DNA of 64,000 nt from the NCBI GenBank assembly GCA_035578155.1, contig JAPWDM010000015.1, positions 11,040,209 to 11,104,208 of the forward strand. Direction: 5' to 3'. Source of the DNA: Brachynemurus nebulosus (Eukaryota > Arthropoda > Insecta > Neuroptera > Myrmeleontidae). Shown one piece after another: positions 45,235 to 57,564 of this stretch. The translations under genes and the position numbers were made by a program. The notes below the pieces were generated by a model. It was not told the origin of the DNA. It made no database searches and saw only the letters and a program-made list of their open reading frames with translations. Position 1 is the first letter of the stretch. Each line of letters starts with the position of its first letter.

Positions 45235-46969
45235 TTAACTTTTTCTTTTAGTATCTTCTTTCATTAAACTCCAACAGTAATCTCCTAACATAGCTGCATC
45301 CCAACGACCTTGAAACCGTTCTTCAAACCTTTTTATATCTTGGTGAAACCGCTCTCCTTGTTCATCACTTACAGCTCCAAGATTTGAAGGAAAAAAGGAG
45401 AAATGGGAATGCAGAAAATGAATTTTCAATGACATCCGGCAGCCCATCCTTTTGTACGCATTTAACAAATTGTCGACTAAGAGTTCTGCGTTTCGGCTCT
45501 GTGATTACCTAAAAATCCTTCTACTACAGCTTTTAACGATGTTCATGCGCATAGTTCTTTGTCATTTAGTTTTCTGTCGAAATCTTGGTTCTTCATTAAT
45601 AAGCGTATTTGTGGACCGATTAAAATCCCTTCCTTTAACTTCGCGTCACTTAATTTTGGAAAAATAGACTTCAAATATAAAAATCCTTCACCATTTTTGT
45701 CCATGGCCTTTACAAAATTCTTCATCAAGTCGAGCTTTATATGTAAGGGAGGTAAAATAACGTCTTCGGGGTTAATTAAAAGCAAGTATTTTACATTTAA
45801 CTTTCCACAAATAAATCCCGTTCGTTTTGGCCAATCTTTAATCAAATAGTGCTTTTCAGTAGCTCTGCTATCCCACGTGCAAAGAAAACAACAGTACTTA
45901 GTAAATCCACCTTGCAAACCAAGTAATATAGCTATTACTTTGAGGTCAGCACACACTTTCCACTTAAAATCTTTATATTTTATTAAATCCAGTATTGATT
46001 TCATATCTTCGTATGTTTCTTTTAAAACAGTTGAATAAGCGACTGGTATTGAGGGATACTTATTACCATTGTGAAGTAAAACTGCCTTTAGACTCGTTTT
46101 CGAGCCATCAATAAATAAGCGCCACTCGTTTGTTTGGTAAGGAATTTTTAACTCACCCATCAAAGATACAATGTTGTTACAGAAACATAATATGTTGTTC
46201 GAATTTGAGTAAAATTTAGTCATTTCTTTATTTCGTTTTCGTTGTGCGGATATTTTTGTATGCGGTGCCAATAGGTTCCATTCTTTTAGTCTGGATCCAA
46301 GTAATTCGGCTTGTCTAACGGACAAATTTAAGTCCCGTATCAAATCATTTAATTCCTGTTGTTGAATTAAATGTGGTTGGCATAGAGCACTTGAAGAGAG
46401 TAAAACTCCGGATCTTGATTGTGAACTTCCAGATCTTCATCATCGTTACTTTTATCACTCGAAATATCTAACTCTTTAGTTTGACATTTTTCAGGTGGCA
46501 AAGAGTAAGGCATATCTTCACTATGAGGTATAGGTTTCGATACAGAATTCACAGTAGGGTACTTGATATTATGCTTGATTTTCTTCGAAAATCCTTGTAT
46601 ATTAGTCATGCAAAAGTAACAATCATCGTGGTGATTACTAGGTTCATGCCACAGTGTTGGTATTGCAAATGGCATAGATGTTTTGTTTCCATTCAGCCAA
46701 GATAAGAGAGTAGCGTAACATGATACACAAAATAGTTTTGGAATCCAGGGCTTATCTTGATACACAACACGTCGAAAGTAGAGGAAATACGCACTACGTA
46801 CTTTTTCAGATACTTTTTTTCCTTGAGATTTAAGAATGTACTGTCCACACACGTAACAAAACTTGTTTGGTGAATTTTGGCACTGGCGGCGGCTACTTTT
46901 ATTAATATTCATCTTAGAAACAGTACAATTACATTCAAAAACTATATGATAACAATGTGTAATGAACAA
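45235..46969 (-). pseudogene. Orphan GERxHQD-family protein, frameshifted copy
   Basis: Longest copy of the family here, on the minus strand. ATG candidates are 46969 and about 46915 (MNINKSSRRQCQ). An N-terminal zinc-like region has CYVCGQY, CVSCYATL and CYFCMTNI. After a one-base shift near 46383 come LSVRQAELLGSRLKEWNLL, EWRLFIDGSKTSLKAVLLH, CADLKVIAILLGLQGGF, CCFLCTWDSR, LPPLHIKLDLMKNFVKAMD and GPQIRLL. Another break lies between 45543 and 45470. The end carries IHFLHSHFSFFPSNLG, EQGERFHQDIKRFE and GDYCWSLMKED. Intronless across about 1.7 kb. Sole gene of its element, hence a candidate transposase; no catalytic triad is proven. Confidence 0.75.
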
Positions 46970-47092
46970 ATTCTGTCAATAACAATAACATAAACACTGC
47001 TGCTTCGATTGTGAGATAGAAAAATGCGTATGGTCACACGGCTATTAAAAAACATTGAATTTTTTTAGTAAACAAATCATTATATATGTATA

Positions 47093-47675
47093 CAGGATGG
47101 AATTTTAATAACTCTCACACTTTTGGTGAATTTCGATAAAATTTTACGATGATTTAGAACGTAATTTTTTGGAAACAGCACAGCTTAAAACATAGCTATC
47201 TTGTTTCCAACAAATTCCGTTCTAAATCATCGTAAAATTTTATCGAAATTCACCAAAGGTTGTAACGAATCAATTCGTTACATATCATCAAACACGTCAA
47301 TTTATTTGGAAACCGATGTCACAAATTCTAAATTATTAAAAGTTTTGAATTTCAATAAAAATCTAATAGTACATACTAGTGACATCTAGTATAATAGTTT
47401 ACAATTTCACCTTTGTGTCAGATATAAAAAGTACGTATACATTTCTAGAAATCTATAGCATTGGTTTGTTCTCTATATAAAAAAAAAAAATATATGAATA
47501 TTATTTAATCAAACATATTTGTTTCAAAATAATTAACAAACAAATTATATAACAAATTAAATAAATAAGTAACTGAGTCGAAACAAAAGAGGGTAGTTAG
47601 TAGTGAGTGAGCAGTTGCCTTCTTGCCGTCAGACCGGGCTAGCAAAAACATCAAAATGAAAGAGGCAAGGAGCTT

Positions 47676-47710
<35 letters not shown>

Positions 47711-49220
47711 AAAAATTTGGAAATTTACTTAATATATGGTTAAAATAATATATATAAAAATATTAGTTATATTAAGAAACTTTAAATATAGTAATTTAAG
47801 TACCTTTAAAAAAAAAAGGGGGGAAAAATTATTTGGAAATTTATTTAACGCAAACGAGAAATAATCTATATGTAAGAAAAATTATATAATAATGATTAAA
47901 TATATTACCATGTAAGATAACTTGTATTTGGATACTTCACGTCGTATCGTACCTTGGCATTCATCCGGTTCCCAAAAGGAATTAGTCGGGGATTTCGCCA
48001 CAAAAGGACAACGACTAAAATTTTAGATAATTTAGGTTAATTTGGATAACATTTAAATAGTTTAGTAATTTAAAATATAAGATATTCTAGTTAGATAAGT
48101 TTAAAATGAAAAAATTCAAACTTTGTTTAATAAATTTCCAAAAAACATATTTATAAAAAAATGTAACATATTGTATTTTTGCGCTTTAAGTTATCGTTAC
48201 ATAATTCAGTAATTTCCGTTTCAAAATTTAGCCACGTGTAAGTTTATAATCCGCCTCGATATCTGTTAATACATATTGAATCTCGTAATCATTCATAAGA
48301 TTTCGCTTGTAATTTCAATTCTCATAAGGATTTAAATTCAATTTTGATAATATTTTGTATATACCATATTTTTTCAAAATCATAAAAAAAGGGGGAAATT
48401 AATTAACGTATGAATGGCTGAAACATATTTTTATAAAAAAAAAAAAAATAATATACATAATTCCAGTCATAATTTTAAAAGGTAAAATTAATTCACAAAT
48501 TTTAATCGTTCAAAATAATTTAAAGGTTCTAGTGACTCATATTTGTCATTATATTTCTCAGGCACTATATTTGTGACAAAATTTATAAAAAAAAAAAATA
48601 TTCAAGATTGTATATTTTACAAAAGTGTGGTCATATCCTACCAAAAAAAAAGGGGAACTTATTTATCACCAATCTTAATTTCTTTTACTGGAAGGGTATC
48701 GCCACACCAATCACCTAAGATGCAAATTAAATTCAAAAATTTATGCAAATTTGTATTTAAATCGATACATTTTTATACCCAATTGTAATAGGGAAATATC
48801 TATCCAATTTTAAAATTTGTAAAGACTTCTTTGTTAAAATTTCAAATGTCTTGACTATTGCTGTTAACCTTTCAAGTCTTTTATATTGTAATAAATTCAT
48901 GTTTGGAAATTTCTGTATCTCTAATTTATATAACCTCAGACTTTGTGATAAGAAAATTTCAAATTATTTGGGGATCTTGTGGTTTTGGGAAAACGATCTG
49001 CGACCATAACCTTCCACTGCACACACGCTTTTCATCTCGGCAACACCTCGGAGATGCTCTGCTGATCGGAACCCGAATTTTCGAAAGATTACGACCCCAA
49101 ATACGAAAGTAGCAAAACCCCTCCACCAAATTCAAATTCAAATACAATTAATAATATTTTCAATTTTTTTAATTTTTATTTTTTGCTACAAGGTATAAGA
49201 GTTATTAAAATTCCACCCTG
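47093..49220. mobile_element. Nested non-coding TIR element, CAGGRTGG ends
   Basis: Ends CAGGATGGAATTTTAATAAC and inverted CAGGGTGGAATTTTAATAAC, with TATA on both sides as a possible 4-bp duplication. 2128 bp. Near its left end lies an almost perfect hairpin, about 57-bp arms at 47121-47178 and 47202-47259. The rest is AT-rich, with purine runs (AAAAGGGGGGAAA at about 47810, AAAAAAAGGGGAA at 48645) and no coding. Superfamily unknown. Confidence 0.7.
47681..47708. repeat. Poly-A run
   Basis: About 28 A, with no 5' sequence that identifies a retroelement. Confidence 0.9.
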
Positions 49221-49507
49221 TATACATATATCATGATTTGTTTACTTAAAAAATTCTTAAGATGTTTTTACAACCGTGTGACCAATACATACGCACTTTT
49301 CTTTCTCTCAATCGAAGCCATAGTGTACTAATATGGACGCAATAAGGGTCGTTCAAAAAAAGTTATCGGTGTGTACCTCAAAAATAAGACGTGATAGAAA
49401 CAAAAGACAAACACTTTCAAGATACTCTAGCTAAAAGAAAACTTCAAGATACTCTAGCTAAAAGAAAACTATCACAGCAATTTAGTTTTCCGGGTACCGA
49501 AATCGTG

Positions 49508-50043
49508 TCACGCAGTGTTATTGGAACCGCAAGTTGATGAACGTCGTGGTATTAGGCAGGTAATTAATGAAAGTATGCCCAATTTGTAGAGACCATATGA
49601 GATGACCGTTGTGACGATTAATCCACCGAGTAGTTTAATTGTAAACCAATGTGATGTTGAAAAAGTTTTTCCCAAAAATCGTATGTGGTCATTCAGCTCT
49701 TTGTTGAGTTGTTGGTCCAAACTGATGATTTTGGTGATTTATGGTGAGCTTGTCTAATGTATCGCATTGGAGATGAAGCGGAATTATATTTTCGAATTGT
49801 AACGATTTGTTGCGACAATAGTTGCAGTATTCTAACGTTGTGGTTGGAACGTAGTCCTGGATTTCGACTTCTTGCGTTGTGAAAGAAGGGTTGAGTTTGA
49901 TTTTCTTCGTGTAGCCTTTACATCCTTGATTAAAAGTGACGATAGATACTTCATTCTTGATTTCGAATTTTTTGGTTTTGTTGTTAAACTAATTGGCGTT
50001 GAACTGGTTGCCAGCCATTGATTTTCATGGATTTGTTGCCAAA
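49508..50043 (-). pseudogene. env: E2 env, membrane-proximal part
   Basis: Minus-strand blocks align with E1 env 18750-19290: WQQIHENQWL near the right edge, several broken stretches, then DQQLNKELNDHIRFLGK and one transmembrane segment (LLGGLIVTTVISYGLYKLGI). Ends at the TTA site of the CACTG element; begins at the AAA site of the Spy element. Stops break it between 49721 and 50000. Confidence 0.8.
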
Positions 50044-50565
50044 GGGCATAGCCGAGTAAGATAGGGAAAACGGCCCTTGACGCAAAATTGATTGTTTTTA
50101 TAGGAAATAATACTTCTTAGCCCCAGATATATTTCTGCCAAATTTCAACCCTCCGAGGCTAATAGTTTATGAATACACAAACAGACAAAAATTTTCAAAA
50201 AAAATTTTTTTTGACGAAATTTCTGAACCGATTTATTTGAGTTTAATATATATTGTGTACCCACCTTAGACGAAGTAATGAAAAAAAAATTAACGTTATA
50301 TCCCTTTATTATACTAATTTTTTTAAATTTTTAAATTTAAGAAAATTTTTTTTTGACACTTAGGCGTTAGCGACACCCACCATTTTTTGTTCAATAATTT
50401 GTCTCTTAGTACTCTATAACATATATTTTTATGGAAAAATTTTAGTTGGTAGAACATAGTAATATTTCAATACAAATGCATGCCATGTTCGGTACTACAT
50501 ATATTACTTATGTATAAAAAGGACTATAAAGTAAAATATCTACCCTATTTCTAAAATAATATAAT
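50044..50565 (+). repeat. Spy left TIR
   Basis: Matches the right arm inverted for about 520 bp, to ATTTCTAAAA at 50565. A further inner match (50566-50640 with 56640-56725 inverted, CGTAGTTATGAAC core) continues after a roughly 500-bp extra stretch in the right arm. Confidence 0.85.
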
Positions 50566-51119
50566 TACATACGTTCATAACTACGATAAACTAGTTTAAA
50601 TTTACAAAAGTCCAACATTATCTGCCGTTTGTCTTTTTTAGGGCCCGAAGGGACCCTATTAATTTACTTGTGTGACCAAAGGAATATTATTAGCATTATT
50701 ATTATTAATGTGTGAAATACCAATGACGGCGAAATGATGTGGGGTCGAAAAGCCGAAAAATAATAGCCAAAAAAGAAAACTATTAATGGAATTTATTATC
50801 TCAGATCGACATTTTATAGTTCAGATTGTCATATTAACGGCTAATTTTAATATTTCAATCTAAAAATACTGAAAAATAAGCTGATAATAATCAACACCCC
50901 AGTAAAAAAAAATTTCCACGCTCTTTATGATATTATATATATGTATCTTTTATTTCTTTTTATATAAATCCGTTGTATATATTTGCTACTTGCTTGCACG
51001 GTACATACGTAAACAACGCTTTAGCTTATACCAACATGACAAATATGAAATAAGAAATAGTACTATATATGACAAGTTTTAACCGTTTTCTATTTATAAA
51101 ACACAAACAACATTGTGAA
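50566..51119. other. Non-coding interior of the Spy element
   Basis: Starts with the inner inverted match to 56640-56725; then AT-rich with GGGCCCGAAGGGACCC, a short palindrome, near 50641. No gene. Confidence 0.5.
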
Positions 51120-51305
51120 TTTATTTTTTCACATTAAACTATTTTTTTTTTTAAAACTAACGTTTTAATTGCTTTTAAATGCAATTAAAAGGTTAGTTTT
51201 GCATAAAATTTAAAAAATTAGTTTTTTGTGAAGAAACAAATACATTGTGTTACACAGTGTTGTTTGTGTTTCCTTAATGGAACGTGGCCATTATATATCT
51301 TATGT
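51120..51305 (-). repeat. Partial inverted copy of the 53.5-kb MITE
   Basis: AAAACTAACG…TTAAAAGGTTAGTTTTGCA, then ATTGTGTTACACAGTGTTG and CCTTAATGGAACG, are the inverse of the left half of 53496-53813. Confidence 0.6.
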
Positions 51306-51489
51306 ATCTAACCATTTTGATGTATAATTAAATGTCAAAATGAAGTGACACTGCAGTTGTATATATAAATATAAATTATTGCTGTATAATATTTTTAAGG
51401 TAAGATAAATTTACTCTGATATTAATGTATTTTAAGATTTAAATGTTTTTGCTTTTTTACAGAATATGTACTTAGACAACTGTGTCTGG

Positions 51490-52073
51490 CACAACGGAAT
51501 GGTATAAGAATGGTTTAATCCTGACGACCCAGATGGATATTCACACATATTACTATCACGATTTACATAAATAACAATTTTATTTAAGTTGAGAGAAATG
51601 GATGATAGATCAATGATGTTTTGGGAGCGATTTACTTCAATAAAGTTATCGATCCTGTTATTTTAAAAGGACGACAGGATTCGAAAAAATACGCAGGCAC
51701 TCTTTTTCAACAAGAAGTAGAAATAAATGAGGTTTTACAGGGCGGAGAGTGGATATTTTAGACAGCAGGATAATGTCTGAATTCACAATTCTACGTGTGT
51801 ACAGGAATTGTTTAAACAAAGAAACTGATCTGTTTTACACGATCAGCCAGATCATTTGATATCAACATCATCGAAAATGTATCGAACTATTCGTCCCGTA
51901 AAGTATACGACGGCGGGAAACAATATAATTTCAAAAAAAATTGAAAGAAAATATTAGACGTAACTGATGCCAAATACCACTGGAATATGCAAGGAATTTA
52001 TATGAGAATATTCCAACAAAAATTTCACAAATAGTGGAAAATAAAGGAGCCTTAACCAGTCAATAATTATTAA
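51490..52073 (+). pseudogene. Tc3-like transposase remnant
   Basis: Blocks in shifting frames: GPDG-like PDGYS then YYYHDLHK; MMFW, matching the VMFWG block; KGRQDSKKYA; QQDN with the second catalytic Asp at about 51766; DINIIENV with the catalytic Glu near 51862; and a SQIVENKGA C-terminus near 52045. The order fits Tc3-type DD34E enzymes. Almost every block is in a different frame, so it is long dead. Confidence 0.6.
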
Positions 52074-52462
52074 AATTATACTTAATTTTTGAAAAGTGAG
52101 GCTATATTATTATGGGACAAAAAATTATATTAATTTTATATGTTTTTGATATAACTTTTGTGATTTGTTTGTGCGTTTATTTTATTAAAACAAATACTGC
52201 ATATTTTTATTTACACAATAAAATATTTTCGAAATATACGACTAACGTATTATTGGCTAACCTGTTTCTCTAAAATATTGTAAGTGAAATATAAAAATTC
52301 TTAGTGAGGCTATATTATGAGACGGACTGTATAAATGAAACAATAAAAAGATATTTCGTCAACTCATTTATTGAACGGAACAACGAATAACATTGTTCAA
52401 ATTATCGTGAATTTAAAACTGAAAATACTACTACGAATGTTTATATAAATAAATGTCAAAAC
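52074..52462. other. 3' flank of the Tc3 remnant
   Basis: GTGAGGCTATATTAT occurs at 52097 and again at 52304, where it continues GAGACGGACTGTA; this may be the old right terminus. The matching left end was not found. The hAT target copy GTCAAAAC is 52455-52462. Confidence 0.4.
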
Positions 52463-52976
52463 TAGGGATGAGCATCGATGATCGATGTTTTCAAAACATC
52501 GATGTTTTGTTATGGATGTTTGATGTTTTTGACATCGATGGCAAGTCGTCGATGTTTTTCGTACATTGATAGTAAATCGTCGATGTTTTTATATAATATA
52601 CTGTTGGTAATATGAACTTTAATAGAAAGAACGAAAATATAACATTGCGAGCTGTAACAACGATAAAAACACTCATTTTTATTCTTATTCCCAATTTACA
52701 GTTGAAAATAGTTTATAGTAGTTTTTTTCTGTATTTGTACTTTGAAGATTGATGTTTAAATACTACAAAACATCCATGTTTGCGACCGCAAAACATCGAT
52801 GTTTCGAGATTGATGTTTTTGATATATTTTTATTCTTATTCCCAATTTACAGTTGAAAATAGTTTATAGTAGTTTTTTTCTGTATTTGTACTTTGAAGAT
52901 TGATGTTTAAATACTACAAAACATCCATGTTTGCGACCGCAAAACATCGATGTTTTCTTATCGATGCTCATCCCTA
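52463..52976. mobile_element. hAT MITE with 8-bp duplication
   Basis: Ends TAGGGATGAGCATCGAT and inverse, flanked by GTCAAAAC on both sides (52455-52462, 52977-52984). 514 bp, non-coding. ATCGATGTTTT recurs many times. An internal segment is duplicated in tandem (52676-52805 and 52827-52956, period 151). Confidence 0.93.
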
Positions 52977-52984
52977 GTCAAAAC

Positions 52985-53495
52985 TGACAGAGGCATAAAT
53001 CGATATTGAACTGTCAAAATTTGAGTTCTATACGGGTAATACTAGATTGCTCGTGCTCGCTCATAGAGTTACAAATGTAAATATAAATATAGTCTAGACC
53101 CCAGAGTACAGAGGTATAGCAACTATCTCTTTTCTGTAATCACGAGTGTGTACTTCTGTGCTCATTAGGCTTCTTAGTTGTCAGTTTGTCAGTAGCAGTC
53201 GATGATTGTAGATCAACCACATGATAATGGACTTGATTGTTACATCCCCTAGTACATGCGTGTGGTGTCATAGCTATGTATGCAATAGCTGAACAACGTG
53301 ACCGCCCCTACTATCGGCGTTACTCACACAAATACACAAAATCGCACTAAACAATGTAAACCCAGTGCACGTATACAACATATTGTCTATCTCTTACATG
53401 TTACACTGGTTCCAGTAGTGTAGGGATAGATATGTTGTCTCTATTACTCTATGGTCTAGACTCTAGAGTATATGAGGTACGCTACGCACACATAA
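52985..53495. other. Non-coding with a short direct repeat
   Basis: TAGTCTAGACCCCAGAGTACAGAGG near 53090 and TGGTCTAGACTCTAGAGTATATGAGG near 53451 are diverged direct copies about 360 bp apart. No gene. Confidence 0.4.
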
Positions 53496-53813
53496 TTGAC
53501 CGTGTTCCATTAGCAAACACAAACGGCACTGTGTAACACAGTGCATTTAGGGGAAAAGAAATGCCAAACAAGTTTTCGTGATTTTTGTACTTGCTTTTTT
53601 CACAAAAAAACTAATTTTTTTTAATTTTATTGCGAAACTAACCTTTTATCTGCTTTTAATTAAATTATACGTGTAATTGGGAATCTCAAAAAGCAGATTG
53701 AATCTTTCCCTTGAAACAAAATAAAAGTTGATGTTCCATTAGTGAAAAAAGTAGACACAATGTAACACAGTGTCACGCACAGTGTAAAATTTTTGCTAAT
53801 GGAATGCGGTCAA
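53496..53813. mobile_element. Short MITE, TTGACCG ends
   Basis: TTGACCGTGTTCCATTAGCAAA at the left and its near inverse TTTGCTAATGGAATGCGGTCAA at the right. ACTGTGTAACACAGTG and ATGTAACACAGTGTC form inner copies. 318 bp, non-coding. A half copy lies inverted at 51120-51305. Confidence 0.75.
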
Positions 53814-54110
53814 TGTTTCAGTATCGTACGGGACACACAATGAATGAAATAAGAAATAAAAAAATAAGAGATAATGGGTGTTCGCTATCGAGTGACATTG
53901 AAGGGAACTTTAACTAAACTGCTCATAGGTATATGTACACCAGAACTTAAAGTGTGACATAGTTCGAATACCCACATGAAATACACACTTATCGAAACAC
54001 ACGTTGGCGACTCGCAAAAATTTATACCTATTATAAAAATGTCATTTAATTAGAATCAGTGTTGGCACTACTTTAATTTATTATTAGTTAACTAAACTTC
54101 GTAGTCGATT
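53814..54110. other. Non-coding interior
   Basis: Nothing assignable. Confidence 0.4.
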
Positions 54111-56403
54111 GATTTACTCGCTATTGAAACGAATATGTTGTAGAACAGTAAAAAATAAGCGACACATATTTTTTATACCTGCGGAAAAACGGTTGGAACG
54201 AGTGAAATCGCTCTTTAAAAATTAGGGTGAAAATTAAATTTTTCAAATATGTGAGCCGTTGATTTTGAAAGTGGGGCAAGTCCATATTTTGCTATTGCGA
54301 GATATTTAAGGGTTTGCGTTCAATAAATTTAAAAATATTGGTAAGTGTTAATAGACATACTTTTTGTATTTTGTGGTCTTAGATAATGCAAGTTTATGAT
54401 CCAATAGTGTTTATAATGCTGGCTAAAAAAAAAAGGTTTTATTATAACTAAATGGACTTGCCCCACTTTCAAAATTAATGAATTATTGTAATCGTTAATT
54501 TAAAAGGATAATATTTGAGTTTTATCATTTAAAAATAAAAACTTTTCATACGACAGTTCAACTTTAGAAGCACGTACTATGACATTATTACCCCCTGCCA
54601 GTGCCTTAGCAGTAGAAATGAGTGTTTGAAAATAAGGATTTATACCTGATTCGCCTGTTCCCGTTTCGCCTGACCAATTAAAATTTCCCGATTCGCCTGA
54701 CGATTCAAATTGTGGTATCGTTTCGCCTGACCATAAATTGGACGATGGGTGCCTTTTTTTATTATAATGTTAAAATAACACCATAAGAGATTTTAAGAAA
54801 AATGCGAAGAAAATCTAGTCACTTTCCTTCCTACTTTTTCAAGACTTAGGACTAGCAGTAATTTTGATAGATGTAAAAACTACTGGTGTAATTAAAAGTT
54901 TATCCGCTTTACGTTTCGTCAATTTAAAAAAAAATTAAAATAATATACCTATACATATATACATATTTACATTAATTTGAACTAATAAAATTAATTTATC
55001 TTAAGATTAACAGTTTAAGTTATGTTTTCTAAACATTTTCCTACTGTTATTTCATTATTTAAGTACAGCTTTCTTGAATTTGTCTTATTCTTTTATTTAC
55101 CTATAAAGTAGATCAGACGAATCACAACTATTTATTTCCGTCTAACATGTGGCCAGGCAAAACGCAACCAAAGCGTACCAAATTTTAATTTCAGGCGAAA
55201 CGAGAACAGGCGAAACAGGAATATACCGAAAATAAGTATGTACTTTAAAAAGGCGACTCACCCCCTTTGCAGAGTTGCTTAAAATTAATTTTAAAAATTT
55301 ATTCTAATTGTTTTAAACTATATAATTTGGAAATGCATAGAAACAAGCATTTCTAAATTACACTGTTGATGTTTATGGATATTGGACGTTTGAATTAGGC
55401 GCGTTGGGTATAGCAACTATAAAGTAGTTGTTATACTCTATACGCTTGTAACATATTTTATGATTAAAGTTTCTATGTTTGATTTATTTAATATTTCTGA
55501 GAATTTTAATTTTATTTAAAATAGAAAAAGAAAGTGACTTTGCAAATCGATTTCTCTTTTCAGGTAACTAAAATTTTATTGTAATTCTCTATCAATTTGT
55601 TAATTTATATTGATTTGTTAAATAAAATCTCTTTTCAGAGCAAATTCGATTTTAGTCTACATTTATTGTGAGAAACCATCTTAAAACTATTTCCCTTGAA
55701 GAAGTTTTTAATTACTCAAATAGTACGATTATGTCGACACAGTCACCCCGTTAACTACCCCTGGATTTAATATTAGGAAATTGAGTAAAAACAGGTCGAT
55801 TAGATTTTTTTACGTACACTTGAAATTTGTAAATAAAACTTTATTATATTTTATTTTTTACCTCTTTTCTAAAAATTAACCCCTCAAATTTTAGCCCTAT
55901 ACTACCCCTGTTGATGTAATGTAAACAAATTACATATCAATAGATAGCTTTATAAAAAAGAGCAATCTCGCCAATTTATTTAAGAAATGCTTGTTTCTAT
56001 TTCTTACCGTTTTCGAGATATTTGAAAAATTAAATTTTCACCCCAATTTTTGAAGGACGATTTCACCCCTTCAAACCGCTTTTCCGCAGATAAAAAAAGC
56101 AAGTGTTACTTATTTTTTAGTATTCTACAACATATCTAAGTTTTATCAAAATCAATAGGTCCAGTTTCGGAAATTTTACTTGTAAGATGGACTTGCACCA
56201 CTATCAAAATAAACATATTTACAATACTGTTAAGAGCTAAAACTTCAATCTTTCAAATATTAGGCTTCTGAATTTTTTTGACTATAAATTGTTGATAGAT
56301 GAAAAGATCATACTAAGTCTTATCTATAACTACCATTATCTCCATTTTTTTCAAAAATGGACTTGCCCCACTTTCATAATAAACGGCTCATATAACTGAG
56401 GGC
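54111..56403. repeat. Foldback complex with AGTGGGGCAAGTCCAT motifs
   Basis: TGAGCCGTTGATTTTGAAAG with GTGGGGCAAGTCCAT at 54252 is inverted at 56400. A second pair, 54125-54247 with 56020-56135 inverted, shares ATATGTTGTAGAA, CTGCGGAAAA and GGGTGAAAAT. The motif GGACTTGC(C/A)CCACT(T/A)TC also recurs near 54455 and 56187. The nesting of pairs is not that of a simple MITE; no coding. Confidence 0.65.
54645..55221. mobile_element. MITE with repeated TTCGCCTG motifs
   Basis: CCTGATTCGCCTGTTCCCG then TTTCGCCTGA at the left; inverse CCTGTTTCGCCTGTTCTCG then TTTCGCCTGA at the right. ATTCGCCTGA-type motifs recur inside (54693, 54726). Non-coding, nested in the foldback complex. TA-rich flanks. Confidence 0.7.
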
Positions 56404-57239
56404 CCTAACTTAATGCGTGTCAACCACGCACTTGACGAATTTTTTATCAATAAAACAAAATAGACATTGATTTCTCTTTTGTTAGAGTTTTTTCCTTTGT
56501 AAGACGTCAAGTGAAACTTTGTTAGCTCATACACCACGTCTTACGATGTCAACAATTTCATACAAAGTTGATTAGCTGTCAAAATAGTATACCAGTTGGT
56601 CATTTCGTTATAATTCCCCATGACCCGTCATCGTGTTAACAAAATAAGACAGACGGCAGATAAAGCTAGACGTTTGTGTAAGCTTGTTTGTCGTAGTTAT
56701 GAACCTATGTAATTTTATTACAGAAAAAATTCACTTTCTGCACCTCCTTAAGAAGTGCATGCAACAAAAACATCAAGTGAGAGGGACGAGCTACATATTT
56801 CGTACAATTGTACACTATTTTCTTCAAGTTAGTTATATGTACATGTAATAACTACAACAGGTTTTAGCCGGATTGTTGTTATTACTATACATTGTTGAAG
56901 TTTTTTGTTCCATTTTATTAAGTTAATGTTTATTATTATTAAAGTAATATAACATTTAAGACGTATTATTGTTATTATTAGTATCTTTATTTGAATAAAG
57001 TTTCTAAAACTTATAATTTTTGTTGAGTTAGATATAATTTTAATTAGTAAGTATGCTGAGATAATTTTATTGATTTCATTCAAATATTCAGATTCATGGT
57101 AAAATTAACCTTGAAAATTATTTTTTAGCAAGTTAAAACATACTTTTTATAGCAGCTCAAAATATGTATATTTTTTAGACCGTCACAGGAACTCCAAGAA
57201 CTGCAACTCAAGGGGGAAAAGAACATCTTATTGCACTGC
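56404..57239. other. Right interior of the Spy element
   Basis: Holds the inner TIR match (56640-56725) and a roughly 500-bp stretch absent from the left arm. AT-rich; no gene. Confidence 0.5.
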
Positions 57240-57564
57240 TTAGAGTTCTACTGTGTTTTAGAAATAAGGCAGATGCTTTACTTTATGGTTCTTTTTATAA
57301 ATAAGTAATATATGTTGTACCGAACATGGCATGCATTTTTATTGAAATATTACTATGTTCTACCAACTAAAATTTTTCCATAAAAATATATGTTATAGAG
57401 TACTAAGAGACAAATTATTGAACAAAAAATGGTGGGTGTCGCTAACACCTAAGTGCCAAAAAAAAATTTTCTTAAATTTAAAAATTTAAAAAAATTAGTA
57501 TAATAAAGGGATATAACGTTAATTTTTTTTTATTACTTCGCCTAAGGTTGGTACACAATATATA

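Larger units (their letters stand above)
46996..49334. repeat. Inverted-repeat element split at its centre
   Basis: Arms 46996-47092 and 49221-49334 are inverse copies (both contain TTCGATTG.GAGA.AGAAAA.TGCGTATG, GGTCACACGG and AGTAAACAAATCAT). Their junction would be a TATATGTATACATATA palindrome, where a second element (47093-49220) sits. Confidence 0.75.
44893..49517 (-). mobile_element. 4.6-kb CACTG...CAGTG element carrying the orphan family gene
   Basis: Ends CACTGCGTTACA and, inverted, CACTGCGTGACA, flanked by TTA on both sides (44890-44892 and 49518-49520). Aligning E2 env with E1 env, removal of the element plus one TTA restores the exact spacing, so the borders are firm. CACTG ends with a 3-bp duplication fit the CACTA/EnSpm pattern; TTA alone would also fit PIF/Harbinger. 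The only gene inside is the orphan family protein. A palindromic element is nested in its right half. Confidence 0.8.

Noticed and set aside
45452..45849. Plus-strand ORFs over the orphan family copy
   Set aside because: They are antisense to the clearly homologous minus-strand frame.
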